DNA from: Pedobacter namyangjuensis
Lineage (GTDB): Bacteria; Bacteroidota; Bacteroidia; Sphingobacteriales; Sphingobacteriaceae
Direction: 5' to 3'
Length of the DNA stretch: 64,000 bases
Assembly: GCF_003313325.1 (NCBI RefSeq)
Contig: NZ_QMHQ01000005.1
Span: 62,001-126,000 of the forward strand
Below the pieces are notes generated by a model that saw nothing but the letters and a program-made list of their open reading frames with translations, was not told the origin of the DNA and searched no databases. The translations under genes were made by a program, and so were the position numbers. Shown piece by piece: positions 7,790-16,345 of the stretch (position 1 is its first letter; each line of letters opens with the position of its first letter).

Positions 7790-8695
7790 TTAAACCCCTT
7801 TTCTGGCTTCTTCTGCCTCACGTAATTCTCGTTGCATTATTTTAGCAACTTTTGTGCTTCCATCGTGGCTCCAACCTGGAGGATTTAAGATATATTTCAC
7901 CTTATCTAAAAAAGTCGGCGCTTTTTTAACATCGTTTTTTAACGCAATAAACTCGTGGAAAATAATATTAACCGGTCCGGTATCCGTAGGTTGCGTGGTT
8001 AAACCGTATTTAATGGTGTCTTCTGGTAGTTCCTCCTGAAAAGTTCCAAACCATCTGTCCCATAAAATAAGCACCATACCCATGTTTTTATCTAGGTAGC
8101 GCAAGTTGCTAGCATGGTGTACACGGTGATGAGAAGGTGTTACAAAAATATATTCGAACCAAGGGTGTAATTTGCCGACAGCCTGTGTATGCACTAAATT
8201 GCCATAAATCTGAGTAACTAAATAAGCGAACAGTATATCCATTGCGCCAAAACCCATAAATGCTAAAGGCAAGTAGAAGAAAACGCGATACAACGGTTCG
8301 AAAACCGTAGAACGGAAACCTGTGGTTAGGTTAAAATGTTCTGACGAGTGGTGTGTAACGTGCATTGCCCAGAAAAAGCGAACATAATGCCCAACAGTGT
8401 GTAAAAACCAATATAAAAAATCTTGCGCCAGAATTAAAACCAACCAATAAAGCCAAACATTTGAGATTTGGAAAAGGCGAAATTGGTAACAGTAATCTAA
8501 TAAGAAAAACGTGGCAGTTTTCATGCCTAAATTAATAACAACCGCAACTGTCATTAAATAAATGTTAGTCCAAGTATCACGTTTAGTGTATACTTTGCTA
8601 TCGTGCGCATAGCTGAAATACATTTCTACGAGCGTTAAAACGATAACGAAACCGAATAAACCGCCGACAGAAATATCACTTCCTGTAAAAGTCAT
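7790..8695 (-). CDS. Sterol desaturase / fatty acid hydroxylase family membrane protein
   Basis: This is a 301-residue integral membrane di-iron enzyme candidate. It has several hydrophobic segments in the first 170 residues and the three histidine clusters of the superfamily: HTVGH near residue 118, HVTHHSSEH near 132 and HRVHHASN near 190. Such proteins hydroxylate or desaturate lipids; the substrate cannot be read from sequence. It starts one base after the aroB stop, so it is co-transcribed with aroB and the S4 protein, although a functional connection is not obvious. Confidence 0.9.
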   Translation of the reverse strand: MTFTGSDISVGGLFGFVIVLTLVEMYFSYAHDSKVYTKRDTWTNIYLMTVAVVINLGMKTATFFLLDYCYQFRLFQISNVWLYWLVLILAQDFLYWFLHTVGHYVRFFWAMHVTHHSSEHFNLTTGFRSTVFEPLYRVFFYLPLAFMGFGAMDILFAYLVTQIYGNLVHTQAVGKLHPWFEYIFVTPSHHRVHHASNLRYLDKNMGMVLILWDRWFGTFQEELPEDTIKYGLTTQPTDTGPVNIIFHEFIALKNDVKKAPTFLDKVKYILNPPGWSHDGSTKVAKIMQRELREAEEARKGV

Positions 8696-8696
8696 T

Positions 8697-9755
8697 TTAT
8701 AAATTATTGTAGTAAACTAAACTGCCTAAAATATCCGCAGCAGTAACACGGCAGTTGAACGTGCATTTGCCAATAGTATCTAGTAAAGAGAACATAATTT
8801 GCCCATCTTCATTCTTTTTATCGCTTTGCATTAGTTCCAAAAGTTTGTCGAAACTTTTTTCTTTAATGTTGTATTTAGGGTAGATGGAAAGGATGTATTT
8901 GCTAATGTCCGCCAATTCCTCTTCAGTTAAATTACAATATTTTGCCGACAAAAATGCTTCTGTAACCATTCCAATGGCAATTGCTTCGCCATGTGTTAAC
9001 GGATTTTTGCTGTTAGTTAAGGCGTAACTTTCTACGGCATGGCCGATGGTATGGCCAAAGTTTAAGATTTTGCGTAAGCCCTTCTCTAGCGGATCTTCGG
9101 TTACCACCTGATTTTTAATTTCGATAGAACGGTAAATTTCTGCTGGTAGTAACGCTTTGTAATCGCTAGTTTTTAGACGTTCGTAATAAGCTTTATCGGC
9201 AATTAAACCGTGTTTTATCATTTCGGCAAAGCCTGATAAAAGCTCTCTTTGCGAAAGTGTTGTTAAAAAACTAGTTTCGATAAATACGGCCTGCGGTAGG
9301 CTAAAAGTACCCACCATGTTTTTTACATTGTCTATATCAATACCGGTTTTGCCACCAACAGAAGCGTCTACCTGAGATAAAAGCGTAGTTGGGATGTTAA
9401 TGAAATCGATTCCTCTTTTGTAGGTTGAAGCAATAAAACCACCCATATCGGTAATTACGCCACCGCCTAGATTAATCATTAAACATTTACGGTCGGCACC
9501 AAAATCCAAAAGCGTTTTCCAAATGCCAATACAAAAATCAATGTTTTTGTTTTCTTCGCCCGGATCGGTTTCAATGATGTCAAAATTATCTAAATCATCT
9601 AAAAATGATCTAAAAACCGGCAGGCAAACTTCAGCGGTATTGGTATCGACAAAAACGAATACTTTGCTGTATTTTTTCTTGTCTAAAATTTCTTGAAGTG
9701 GCGCTAAGCCAGTTTCGAAATAAATAAAGTGATCGGCATTTTTTATAGGTTCCAT
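8697..9755 (-). CDS. aroB: 3-dehydroquinate synthase
   Basis: The enzyme converts DAHP to 3-dehydroquinate in the second shikimate step, using NAD and a divalent metal. Visible motifs are the nucleotide-binding NLGGGVITDMGGF, PTTLLSQVDASVGGKTGID, the metal-ligand region EMIKHGLI and NFGHTIGHAVE. It is 352 residues long, normal for AroB. It lies apart from the pheA-aroA-aroC operon, behind an S4-domain gene whose TAA stop shares one base with the aroB ATG, so translational coupling is likely. Confidence 0.96.
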   Translation of the reverse strand: MEPIKNADHFIYFETGLAPLQEILDKKKYSKVFVFVDTNTAEVCLPVFRSFLDDLDNFDIIETDPGEENKNIDFCIGIWKTLLDFGADRKCLMINLGGGVITDMGGFIASTYKRGIDFINIPTTLLSQVDASVGGKTGIDIDNVKNMVGTFSLPQAVFIETSFLTTLSQRELLSGFAEMIKHGLIADKAYYERLKTSDYKALLPAEIYRSIEIKNQVVTEDPLEKGLRKILNFGHTIGHAVESYALTNSKNPLTHGEAIAIGMVTEAFLSAKYCNLTEEELADISKYILSIYPKYNIKEKSFDKLLELMQSDKKNEDGQIMFSLLDTIGKCTFNCRVTAADILGSLVYYNNL

Positions 9756-9961
9756 TATATAACTTCTATTATTTTACCCATAAAATCTATTTTGTCGCCA
9801 ATTTTAACCTTTAGACGTTTTCTGTAATCTACTTCGCCATTGTATTTTACCAAGCCTTCTTCCACTACAGATTGCGCCTCGCCACCGCTTTGTACCAAAG
9901 AAGTTGCTTTTAAGAGTGATATTAGCGGAATAAATTCGCCTTCTAGTTTAAACTTTATCAT
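9755..9961 (-). CDS. Small S4-domain RNA-binding protein
   Basis: This 68-residue protein consists of little more than an S4 fold: the LISLLKATSLVQSGGEAQSVVEEGLVKYNGEV segment with the helix-turn and GLVKVNG-like loop, ending in KIGDKIDF. It resembles the YbcJ/YaaA group of free-standing S4 proteins, thought to bind structured RNA. Its stop overlaps the aroB start by one base (TAATG). Confidence 0.85.
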   Translation of the reverse strand: MIKFKLEGEFIPLISLLKATSLVQSGGEAQSVVEEGLVKYNGEVDYRKRLKVKIGDKIDFMGKIIEVI

Positions 9962-10055
9962 TGCGCTGCAAATTTACAATTAATTGTAAAGTGTTTTATG
10001 CTAACAATCATTGTTATTTATATTTTTGCACTCTTCTGACCAAGAACACGAAAAA

Positions 10056-11240
10056 ATGGAATCATCACCCAAAAAGAAAATCAACTTTGACAACACCGAA
10101 ATTGCATTTCGTAATAAATCAAATGGAGAGTTAAATCAGGCTTATTGGCTTTTTAAAATAATTAGTAGTAACTTTTTAACCAACGTTGGTCCACCCATAA
10201 CTAATTTTTTGCTGAACATTGGCTTCCCTATAAAAGGAGCTATTAAGGCAACTATTTTTAAACAGTTTTGCGGTGGCGAAACCATTGCAGATTGCGAGCA
10301 TACTATTGAGCAATTGAGTTTAGGGAAAGTAGGCACTATTTTAGATTATTCTGTAGAAGGAGAAGATGAAGAAGAGGTTTTCGATTTTACTTGCGAAGAA
10401 ATTATTAGAACCATAAAACGAGCTGATGGAGATGTTAGAGTGCCAATTACAGTATTTAAAATTACAGGTATCGGTCGCTTTGCGTTGTTAGAAAAATTAG
10501 ATTCCAAACAAGAGTTAACCGCCACCGAAACAGAAGAATTTGCCAGGGTTAAAGCTCGTTGCCTAAAAATTTGCCAAGCTGCGTTTGACAGAAAAGTTCC
10601 AGTAATGATTGATGCGGAAGATAGTTGGGTACAAGATACGATTGACGAACTTGCATTAGAAATGATGACTACTTTTAATAAAGAAAGTTTGATTGTGTAC
10701 AATACTTATCAACTGTACCGCCATGATAAATTAGCGGATTTGAAAGCTGACTACTTAATTGCGAAAGAAACAGGTTTTATCCTGGGCGTGAAAATGGTAC
10801 GTGGCGCTTATATGGAAAAAGAGCGTAAACGTGCTTTGGAAATGGGTTATACGTCGCCAATACAGCCAGATAAAGCTGCAACGGATAGAGATTACGATGA
10901 GTCTTTACGTTTTTGCGTTGAACATTTAGATCAAATTGGTATTGTTTGCGGTACGCATAACGAAGAGAGTTCTAGATTGTTAACGCAGTTGATAGATGAG
11001 AAAAACATCCCGCATAACCATCCGCATGTTTACTTTGCACAACTGTTGGGAATGAGCGATAATTTAAGTTTTAACCTATCGGATGCTGGTTACAATGTAG
11101 CAAAATACGTTCCTTATGGTCCAATTAAAGCAGTAATGCCTTATCTGTTTAGAAGAGCACAAGAAAATACTTCTGTTGCCGGACAAACAGGTAGGGAGTT
11201 GGGTTTAATTAGCAAGGAGAAAGCTAGAAGGAAACTTTAG
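10056..11240 (+). CDS. Proline dehydrogenase
   Basis: This FAD enzyme oxidises proline to pyrroline-5-carboxylate, the first step of proline catabolism. The 394-residue chain has a TIM-barrel PRODH domain with the FAD/substrate motifs VMIDAEDSW, YNTYQLY, GVKMVRGAYMEKER and the late YVPYGPIKAVMPYLFRRAQEN block that contains the substrate-binding Arg pair. I start at the ATG at 10056. The frame is open to a TTG at 10011, but a -7-like box (TATTTTTG) lies at 10021-10028, inside that extension. It is monofunctional; the P5C dehydrogenase is not in the window. Confidence 0.93.
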   Translation: MESSPKKKINFDNTEIAFRNKSNGELNQAYWLFKIISSNFLTNVGPPITNFLLNIGFPIKGAIKATIFKQFCGGETIADCEHTIEQLSLGKVGTILDYSVEGEDEEEVFDFTCEEIIRTIKRADGDVRVPITVFKITGIGRFALLEKLDSKQELTATETEEFARVKARCLKICQAAFDRKVPVMIDAEDSWVQDTIDELALEMMTTFNKESLIVYNTYQLYRHDKLADLKADYLIAKETGFILGVKMVRGAYMEKERKRALEMGYTSPIQPDKAATDRDYDESLRFCVEHLDQIGIVCGTHNEESSRLLTQLIDEKNIPHNHPHVYFAQLLGMSDNLSFNLSDAGYNVAKYVPYGPIKAVMPYLFRRAQENTSVAGQTGRELGLISKEKARRKL

Positions 11241-11247
11241 GAATAAG

Positions 11248-11304
11248 GAGCAAAGATTAACGAGCAAAGATTAAATCTTTTATCCTGGCTCTTTGTTCTT
11301 TTAT
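11248..11304. repeat. Tandem and inverted short repeat downstream of proline dehydrogenase
   Basis: GAGCAAAGATTAA occurs at 11248-11260 and again at 11262-11274, followed by an imperfect inverted copy rich in CTTT. It can fold into a weak hairpin and may double as a transcription end for the proline dehydrogenase gene. The unit resembles the repeat at the end of aroA. Confidence 0.5.
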
Positions 11305-11427
11305 CTACTTAACTATATAATAACCAATCGCTAGCCAAACTAATCCTTTGGCGAGGAAAAACATAAAGCCCCAAAAGCCAAGTTTTTTAGCCCATTGAAT
11401 TAATTTTTGTTTTTTCTCTGCATTCAT
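11305..11427 (-). CDS. 40-residue membrane microprotein
   Basis: This short ORF begins with ATG at 11427 and ends with TAG at 11305-11307. It has a basic amphipathic start (MNAEKKQKLIQWAKKLGF) followed by one hydrophobic segment of about 20 residues rich in Phe, Leu, Trp and Ala, ending YYIVK. The positive charges before the segment suggest an N-in orientation. It lies alone between the ends of the proline dehydrogenase and katG genes. I do not recognise a named family; the gene call rests on its coding-like composition and compact membrane-protein layout. Confidence 0.6.
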   Translation of the reverse strand: MNAEKKQKLIQWAKKLGFWGFMFFLAKGLVWLAIGYYIVK

Positions 11428-11468
11428 TGGTTTCAAAGATAGCTATTTAGAAAGATTAAAAATAATAA

Positions 11469-11512
11469 GGGAGTTTAAACGATAAAATTATTACGTTTAA
11501 ACTCCCTTTTTT
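11469..11512 (-). terminator. katG terminator
   Basis: A perfect 13-base stem (GGGAGTTTAAACG with its complement) encloses a 12-base loop, just beyond the katG stop. T-rich sequence flanks it on both strands, with the better T run on the plus strand, so it can stop transcription from either side. Confidence 0.85.
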
Positions 11513-11521
11513 AGTTAAAGC

Positions 11522-13801
11522 TTATTTATTTTTTAAATCGAAACGATCTAAATTCATCACTTTGTGCCAAACTGCAATAAAGTCTTTTACGAATTTATCT
11601 TGCGCATCGCTACTTGCGTAAACTTCGGCAATTGCTCTTAACTCAGCGTTAGAACCGAAAACTAGGTCGGCACGTGTTGCCGTCCATTTTACCTCATCGG
11701 TTTTTCTATCCCTGCCTTCAAAAACTTGTTTATGATTATCTGTGGCTTTCCACGCTGTGTTCATATCCAATAAATTGACAAAAAAATCGTTGGTTAAGGT
11801 TTCTTGTTTTGAAGTGAAAACGCCGTGCTTAGACTGATCGAAATTGATGTTCAGTACTCTTAGTCCGCCCAACAAAACGGTCATTTCTGGTGCGGTTAAG
11901 GTAAGGAGGTGTGCCTTGTCTAACAATAATTCTTCAGTTGATAACGTATGATTGCTTTTTTTGTAGTTTCTAAAACCATCTGCAACTGGTTCTAAAACGC
12001 TAAAAGATTCTACGTCGGTTTCTTGCTGACTTGCATCCATACGACCAGCAGAGAAAGGAACTTTAAGGTTTGATCCAGCGTTGGCAATAGCTTTTTCGAC
12101 TGCTGCATTACCGGCAAGAACGATTAAATCGGCCAATGAAACTTTTTTGCCATCGCTTTGCGACGAATTGAAATCGCTTTTTATCTTCTCCAATACGTCT
12201 AAAGTTTTATCGAGCTGTGATGGATTATTTACCGCCCAATAACGTTGAGGTGCCAAGCGAATGCGAGCTCCGTTTGCGCCACCACGTTTATCAGAACCAC
12301 GGAAAGTGGACGCTGAAGCCCAAGCAGTAGAGATTAACTGTGACAATGAAGCTCCAGATGCAAGAATAGTTTCTTTTAAAGCGCTAATGTCGTTATCATC
12401 TATTAACGTATGATCTACTGCTGGAATAGGATCTTGCCATATTAAAACCTCTTGCGGCACTTCTGGCCCTAAATATAAGGCACGTGGCCCCATATCTCTG
12501 TGTGTTAACTTAAACCAAGCACGAGAAAAAGCATCAGCAAATTGGTCAGGGTTTTCTAAAAATCTTCTAGATATTTTTTCGTAAGCCGGATCTAACCTTA
12601 AAGATAAATCGGTTGTTAACATACTTGGCTTATGTTTTCTGTTGGGATCAAACGCATCAGGAATAATCTCATCGGCGTTTTTTGCCACCCACTGATGTGC
12701 ACCTCCTGGGCTTTTTGTTAATTCCCATTCGAAACTGAAAAGGTTTTCGAAAAAGTTATTGCTCCATTTAGTAGGAGTGGTAGTCCAGGTAACTTCTAAA
12801 CCACTGGTAATTGTATCTGCACCTTTGCCACTGTTGTAGCTATTACTCCAACCGAAACCTTGCTGTTCAATTCCAGCCGCCTCGGGTTCTTTACCAACAT
12901 GGTCTGAAGAAGCTGCACCGTGTGTTTTACCAAATGTGTGTCCACCAGCAATTAAAGCAACAGTTTCTTCATCATCCATCGCCATGCGTTTAAAGGTTTG
13001 GCGAATATCTTTTGCTGCTGCAATAGGATCGGGGTTGCCATCTGGACCTTCTGGATTAACATAAATTAAGCCCATGTGCGCAGCTGCCAATGGTTCTTCC
13101 AAATCTCTAGAATGCTGCTGTCCGTTGGCATCTTCGTCAGATACTAACACACCATGTTCTGCAACACCTTCCGATCCTTTAGAATAACGTTCGTCGTTAC
13201 CTAGCCAAGTTTTTTCCGCACCCCAATAAACATCCTCGCTAGCTTCCCAAACATCAGCTCTTCCTCCGGCAAAGCCGAAAGTTTTAAAACCCATCGATTC
13301 TAAAGCAACGTTTCCGGTTAGAATTAGTAAATCGGCCCAAGAAATTTTATTACCATATTTTTGTTTGATCGGCCAAAGTAATCTGCGGGCTTTATCCAAA
13401 CTTACGTTATCTGGCCAGCTGTTAAGTGGCGCAAAACGTTGCTGCCCTTGCCCGGCACCACCTCTACCATCATAAATACGGTAAGTACCTGCACTATGCC
13501 ACGCCATACGGATAAATAAACCACCGTAATGGCCAAAATCTGCCGGCCACCAATCCTGTGAATCTGTCATCAATGCATGCAAATCTTGTTTTACCGCTTC
13601 GAGATCTAAACTATTAAAAGCTTCGGCATAATCAAAATCTTCGCCCATTGGGTTAGAAAGCTGCGAGTGCTGGCGTAAGATTTGTACATTAAGTTTATCT
13701 GGCCACCAATCTCTATTTTTGGTGCCACCGTTAACGCTAGTTTCTTTTAGGGTTCCATTATGAAATGGGCATTTGCTAATGTCGTTAGAGTTGTTTTCCA
13801 T
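11522..13801 (-). CDS. katG: Catalase-peroxidase
   Basis: This haem enzyme removes hydrogen peroxide by catalase and peroxidase activity. The 759-residue chain has the two tandem peroxidase-like domains of KatG. Active-site residues are visible: distal R98, W101 and H102 in RMAWHSAGTYR, Y247 in MGLIYVNPEGPDG, M273 in KRMAMDD and the proximal H288 in GGHTFGKTHG. W101, Y247 and M273 are the residues that form the covalent Met-Tyr-Trp adduct needed for catalase activity. It is a single gene ending at a strong hairpin. No OxyR-like regulator is next to it. Confidence 0.97.
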   Translation of the reverse strand: MENNSNDISKCPFHNGTLKETSVNGGTKNRDWWPDKLNVQILRQHSQLSNPMGEDFDYAEAFNSLDLEAVKQDLHALMTDSQDWWPADFGHYGGLFIRMAWHSAGTYRIYDGRGGAGQGQQRFAPLNSWPDNVSLDKARRLLWPIKQKYGNKISWADLLILTGNVALESMGFKTFGFAGGRADVWEASEDVYWGAEKTWLGNDERYSKGSEGVAEHGVLVSDEDANGQQHSRDLEEPLAAAHMGLIYVNPEGPDGNPDPIAAAKDIRQTFKRMAMDDEETVALIAGGHTFGKTHGAASSDHVGKEPEAAGIEQQGFGWSNSYNSGKGADTITSGLEVTWTTTPTKWSNNFFENLFSFEWELTKSPGGAHQWVAKNADEIIPDAFDPNRKHKPSMLTTDLSLRLDPAYEKISRRFLENPDQFADAFSRAWFKLTHRDMGPRALYLGPEVPQEVLIWQDPIPAVDHTLIDDNDISALKETILASGASLSQLISTAWASASTFRGSDKRGGANGARIRLAPQRYWAVNNPSQLDKTLDVLEKIKSDFNSSQSDGKKVSLADLIVLAGNAAVEKAIANAGSNLKVPFSAGRMDASQQETDVESFSVLEPVADGFRNYKKSNHTLSTEELLLDKAHLLTLTAPEMTVLLGGLRVLNINFDQSKHGVFTSKQETLTNDFFVNLLDMNTAWKATDNHKQVFEGRDRKTDEVKWTATRADLVFGSNAELRAIAEVYASSDAQDKFVKDFIAVWHKVMNLDRFDLKNK

Positions 13802-13946
13802 TTTCTTGTTCTTATTTAAAAGTTTATAGGTTGGTTCTAAATTGTAAATTATAACGGGTAATTATCAACTTAAACATTAATAACAAAACTAAAGCGATAG
13901 AGTTAGCTAAACAAACTGCTTTTTTCTATATGCGCATAGGCAAAAG

Positions 13947-14264
13947 CTATTTGACCTTAAAAGGCTGCTTGCCACTTAGCAAATCCCAGAAAAGTATAAA
14001 ATCGCTTACCAAGCTGTAGCCAGGATATTTAAAAGTTGCAGGTTTGTTCTTTTCAAAGAAGAAATGACCAACCCAAGCAAAACCATATCCGATAAAAGGA
14101 ACAGCAATTAAAAAACGTAAATCGTGAAAAAGTATAGCGGCAAAAATTAATAGGATTAATAATCCCGTGCCAATAAAATGTAAAATTCTGCTAGTTAAGT
14201 TCTGATGTTCAGATAAATAAAACGGATAAAATTCTTTTAGTGAAGTAAATCTTTTTTGACTCAT
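13947..14264 (-). CDS. Mpo1-like / DUF962 membrane protein
   Basis: This is a 105-residue protein with the DUF962 signature: FYPFYLSEHQN near the start, RILHFIGTG, two hydrophobic segments (residues 30-50 and 55-75), then GYGFAWVGHFFFEKNKPATFKYPGYSLVSDF. The yeast homologue Mpo1 is a dioxygenase acting on 2-hydroxy fatty acids, and the conserved His residues support an iron enzyme here. Whether the bacterial protein has the same substrate is not known. It is a single gene, divergent from the next gene. Confidence 0.88.
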   Translation of the reverse strand: MSQKRFTSLKEFYPFYLSEHQNLTSRILHFIGTGLLILLIFAAILFHDLRFLIAVPFIGYGFAWVGHFFFEKNKPATFKYPGYSLVSDFILFWDLLSGKQPFKVK

Positions 14265-14301
14265 TTTGCTATATTAACTTTATTATTTCGATCTTAAATT
14301 T

Positions 14302-15534
14302 ATGAAAAAATATTTACTCTTCCTTCTGATTTTCTCTTCATCGGTTGCTTTAGCGCAACGAACTATTAAAGGACAGGTAATTGACGAAAAAACGAAAGAG
14401 ACTTTGCCAGGAGTTAGCGTTTACATTAACAATAGTACTATCGGAACGGTTACCGACAGTGATGGAAAATTTGTATTGAATATTCCATTTAATGGTAAGA
14501 TGGAGCTGGTAGCTTCTCATGTAATTTATAAAAAGAAAACAACATTACTGGAAGATGCTAATTACGATCAACTTTTGATTACACTACAAGCACAAGATAA
14601 TACGCTTAAAGAGGTAATTATTAAAGCCAAAAAGAATAAGGAAGATAATTTTAGGAAATGGGGCGATTTGTTTACTAAAATAATTATGGGAAATAATCTT
14701 CGCTTTGCAAACAGTTGCAAAATTATGAATCCAGACGAATTGGTGTTTTACTTTGACCGGGATAGAAACGAGCTAGCTGTTTATGCAAAATCGCCTTTGC
14801 TTGTAGAAAATAGGCTACTTAATTATAAGATTAAAATAGATCTGGAAAATTTCACCTATAGTTTTGGTAATGACGTGTTAAAGGTTAATTACTCAACTTT
14901 TTTTGAGGATTTAGTAACCCATTCGCAAAAGTTGCCAGCGGTGGCTGTTATGAGGAAAGAAGCCTATTTTGGTTCTCAGATGCATTTTATGCGTTCTATT
15001 TACAACAACACCTTAACAAAAGATGGTTTTTCAATTTATCACTACAGAAGTATAAAAAACAAGGAGAAAGAACGCGTAAATAAAATTGTACAGAATCGTA
15101 TAGCCGAGAGATTTGCCGATAAGACAAATCCAAATTATGATTTGAAAGCGTTGTTCTCTTCAAATGATACCGTAAATTATTACAAAATGATTTTAAAGCA
15201 GGATGATAACCTTGCGTTGGATACCTCGAGAACACATTCGAGAAAATTGGCGGTGCTGAATAGGCAAGAGGGTACAGTTAAGCTAAATTTTGCAGATACT
15301 GTCATGATCAAATATCAGCCTTTGCTCGATTTCAGATTTCCAAAGCTTAGCGAGAATTCTCATGGCCCATCAACAAAATTGCAATACACTTTTATGTACC
15401 CGATAGAAAGTGGGGGAGTTAATATTGAGCGAAATGGTTATTACCCAGAGCTGATTTTATTTATTTACGGAAACATGTCTGAAAGAAGAATATCCCAGCT
15501 TTTACCCTGGGATTATGATCCTGATAAGATTTAA
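14302..15534 (+). CDS. Carboxypeptidase-regulatory-like domain protein
   Basis: This 410-residue secreted or cell-envelope protein has a signal peptide (cleavage after VALAQ). Residues 20-105 form a CarboxypepD_reg-like beta-sandwich (IKGQVIDEKTKETLPGVSVYI, then GTVTDSDGKFVLNIP), the domain often found at the start of SusC proteins. The remaining 300 residues have no motif I can name, but contain many alternating hydrophobic strands. The stop codon overlaps the convergent HAD gene by four bases. Function unknown. Confidence 0.75.
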   Translation: MKKYLLFLLIFSSSVALAQRTIKGQVIDEKTKETLPGVSVYINNSTIGTVTDSDGKFVLNIPFNGKMELVASHVIYKKKTTLLEDANYDQLLITLQAQDNTLKEVIIKAKKNKEDNFRKWGDLFTKIIMGNNLRFANSCKIMNPDELVFYFDRDRNELAVYAKSPLLVENRLLNYKIKIDLENFTYSFGNDVLKVNYSTFFEDLVTHSQKLPAVAVMRKEAYFGSQMHFMRSIYNNTLTKDGFSIYHYRSIKNKEKERVNKIVQNRIAERFADKTNPNYDLKALFSSNDTVNYYKMILKQDDNLALDTSRTHSRKLAVLNRQEGTVKLNFADTVMIKYQPLLDFRFPKLSENSHGPSTKLQYTFMYPIESGGVNIERNGYYPELILFIYGNMSERRISQLLPWDYDPDKI

Positions 15535-16166
15535 AGAATTTGATGTTGTTTAAGAAACTCTTCCAGTTTCTCGGGATGAACATCCATTAGCAAAGTATGT
15601 AAGCCAGCTTGCTTAGCACCTGCAATATGTTGTGGGCTATCGTCTATAAACAAAGTTTCTGCCGGGTTTAGGTTGTTTTCCTTTATAACTTGTTCGAAAA
15701 TATTAACGTTTGGCTTGCGCAGTTTCATAATTTGAGAGAAGTAGGCTTTTTCGAAAAAGCTATCGTAATTATCTATGCCAAATTCTTTTTTGATATAATT
15801 GAGAATCCATTTATAGTGGATTTCGTTATTGTTGCTTAGCAAGAACGTACGGTATTTTTCTTTAACAGTTAGCAAAACATCATGGTTATTTGCCGATACA
15901 CCGATTAACAAACTGTTCCAAGCATCGTCTATTTGAGCATCTGTAAGTGATGGATTATTGGCTGCGGTTCTAATGCCAGCTCTAAATTCGTCTTCAGATA
16001 TGCCAGCCATCTCAAAATTATCAAATAAACTGTTGTGCGCTTTGTGCGCAAAAAATTCTTCAGAATTTGTTATACCTAATTGAAAAAGAGCATTTTGAGT
16101 ACGTTTGAAGTTGATTTCGAAGATTACATTGCCATAATCGAAAATAATATTTTTAAATTTTTCCAT
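15531..16166 (-). CDS. HAD-superfamily phosphatase (YihX-like)
   Basis: This 211-residue HAD hydrolase has all four motifs: FDYGNVIFEINF near the N terminus (nucleophile Asp), LLSNNNE (motif II), the motif III Lys in KLRKPNVNIF and LFIDDSPQHIAGA (motif IV). The first motif lacks the second Asp of the usual DxD, as in YihX, a sugar-phosphate phosphatase of the same subfamily. The start is set at the ATG at 16166, because the longer frame to 16214 lacks support. Substrate unknown. Confidence 0.88.
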   Translation of the reverse strand: MEKFKNIIFDYGNVIFEINFKRTQNALFQLGITNSEEFFAHKAHNSLFDNFEMAGISEDEFRAGIRTAANNPSLTDAQIDDAWNSLLIGVSANNHDVLLTVKEKYRTFLLSNNNEIHYKWILNYIKKEFGIDNYDSFFEKAYFSQIMKLRKPNVNIFEQVIKENNLNPAETLFIDDSPQHIAGAKQAGLHTLLMDVHPEKLEEFLKQHQIL

Positions 16167-16232
16167 AAAAAGAGTTCCAAAATTCGTTGCAAATATGTAA
16201 CATTGCACTCGCAAAACCTAATCGGTTTTCCG

Positions 16233-16306
16233 GCGCCTATAGCTCAGTTGGTTAGAGTAGAAGACTCATAATCTTTTGGTCCCTGGTTCGAGCCCAGGTG
16301 GGCGCA
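16233..16306 (+). tRNA. tRNA with CAU anticodon (Met or Ile2)
   Basis: The 74 bases fold into a full cloverleaf: a 7-base acceptor stem with one G-U pair and discriminator A at 16306; a D arm; a five-base anticodon stem with loop CTCATAA (anticodon 16267-16269); and a T arm CCTGG-TTCGAGC-CCAGG. No CCA is encoded. The lack of three G-C pairs in the anticodon stem rules out the initiator. The bases around the anticodon and variable loop resemble tRNA-Ile2 (lysidine-modified) as much as elongator tRNA-Met, so identity is left open. Confidence 0.93.
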
Positions 16307-16312
16307 CAAGCT

Positions 16313-16345
16313 AAAAAGCCTAATCTTAGTTGATTAGGCTTTTTT
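16313..16345 (+). terminator. Bidirectional terminator after the tRNA
   Basis: AAGCCTAATC pairs with GATTAGGCTT around a six-base loop, with T runs on both strands. It serves the tRNA on the plus strand and overlaps the stop codon of the L,D-transpeptidase gene on the minus strand. Confidence 0.85.

Noticed and set aside
10011..10055. TTG-initiated extension of proline dehydrogenase
   Set aside because: A -7-like box lies inside it and the ATG at 10056 gives the family-typical start.
11469..11506. GTTTAAAC-containing palindrome as an operator
   Set aside because: Position directly after katG and flanking T runs fit a transcription terminator better.
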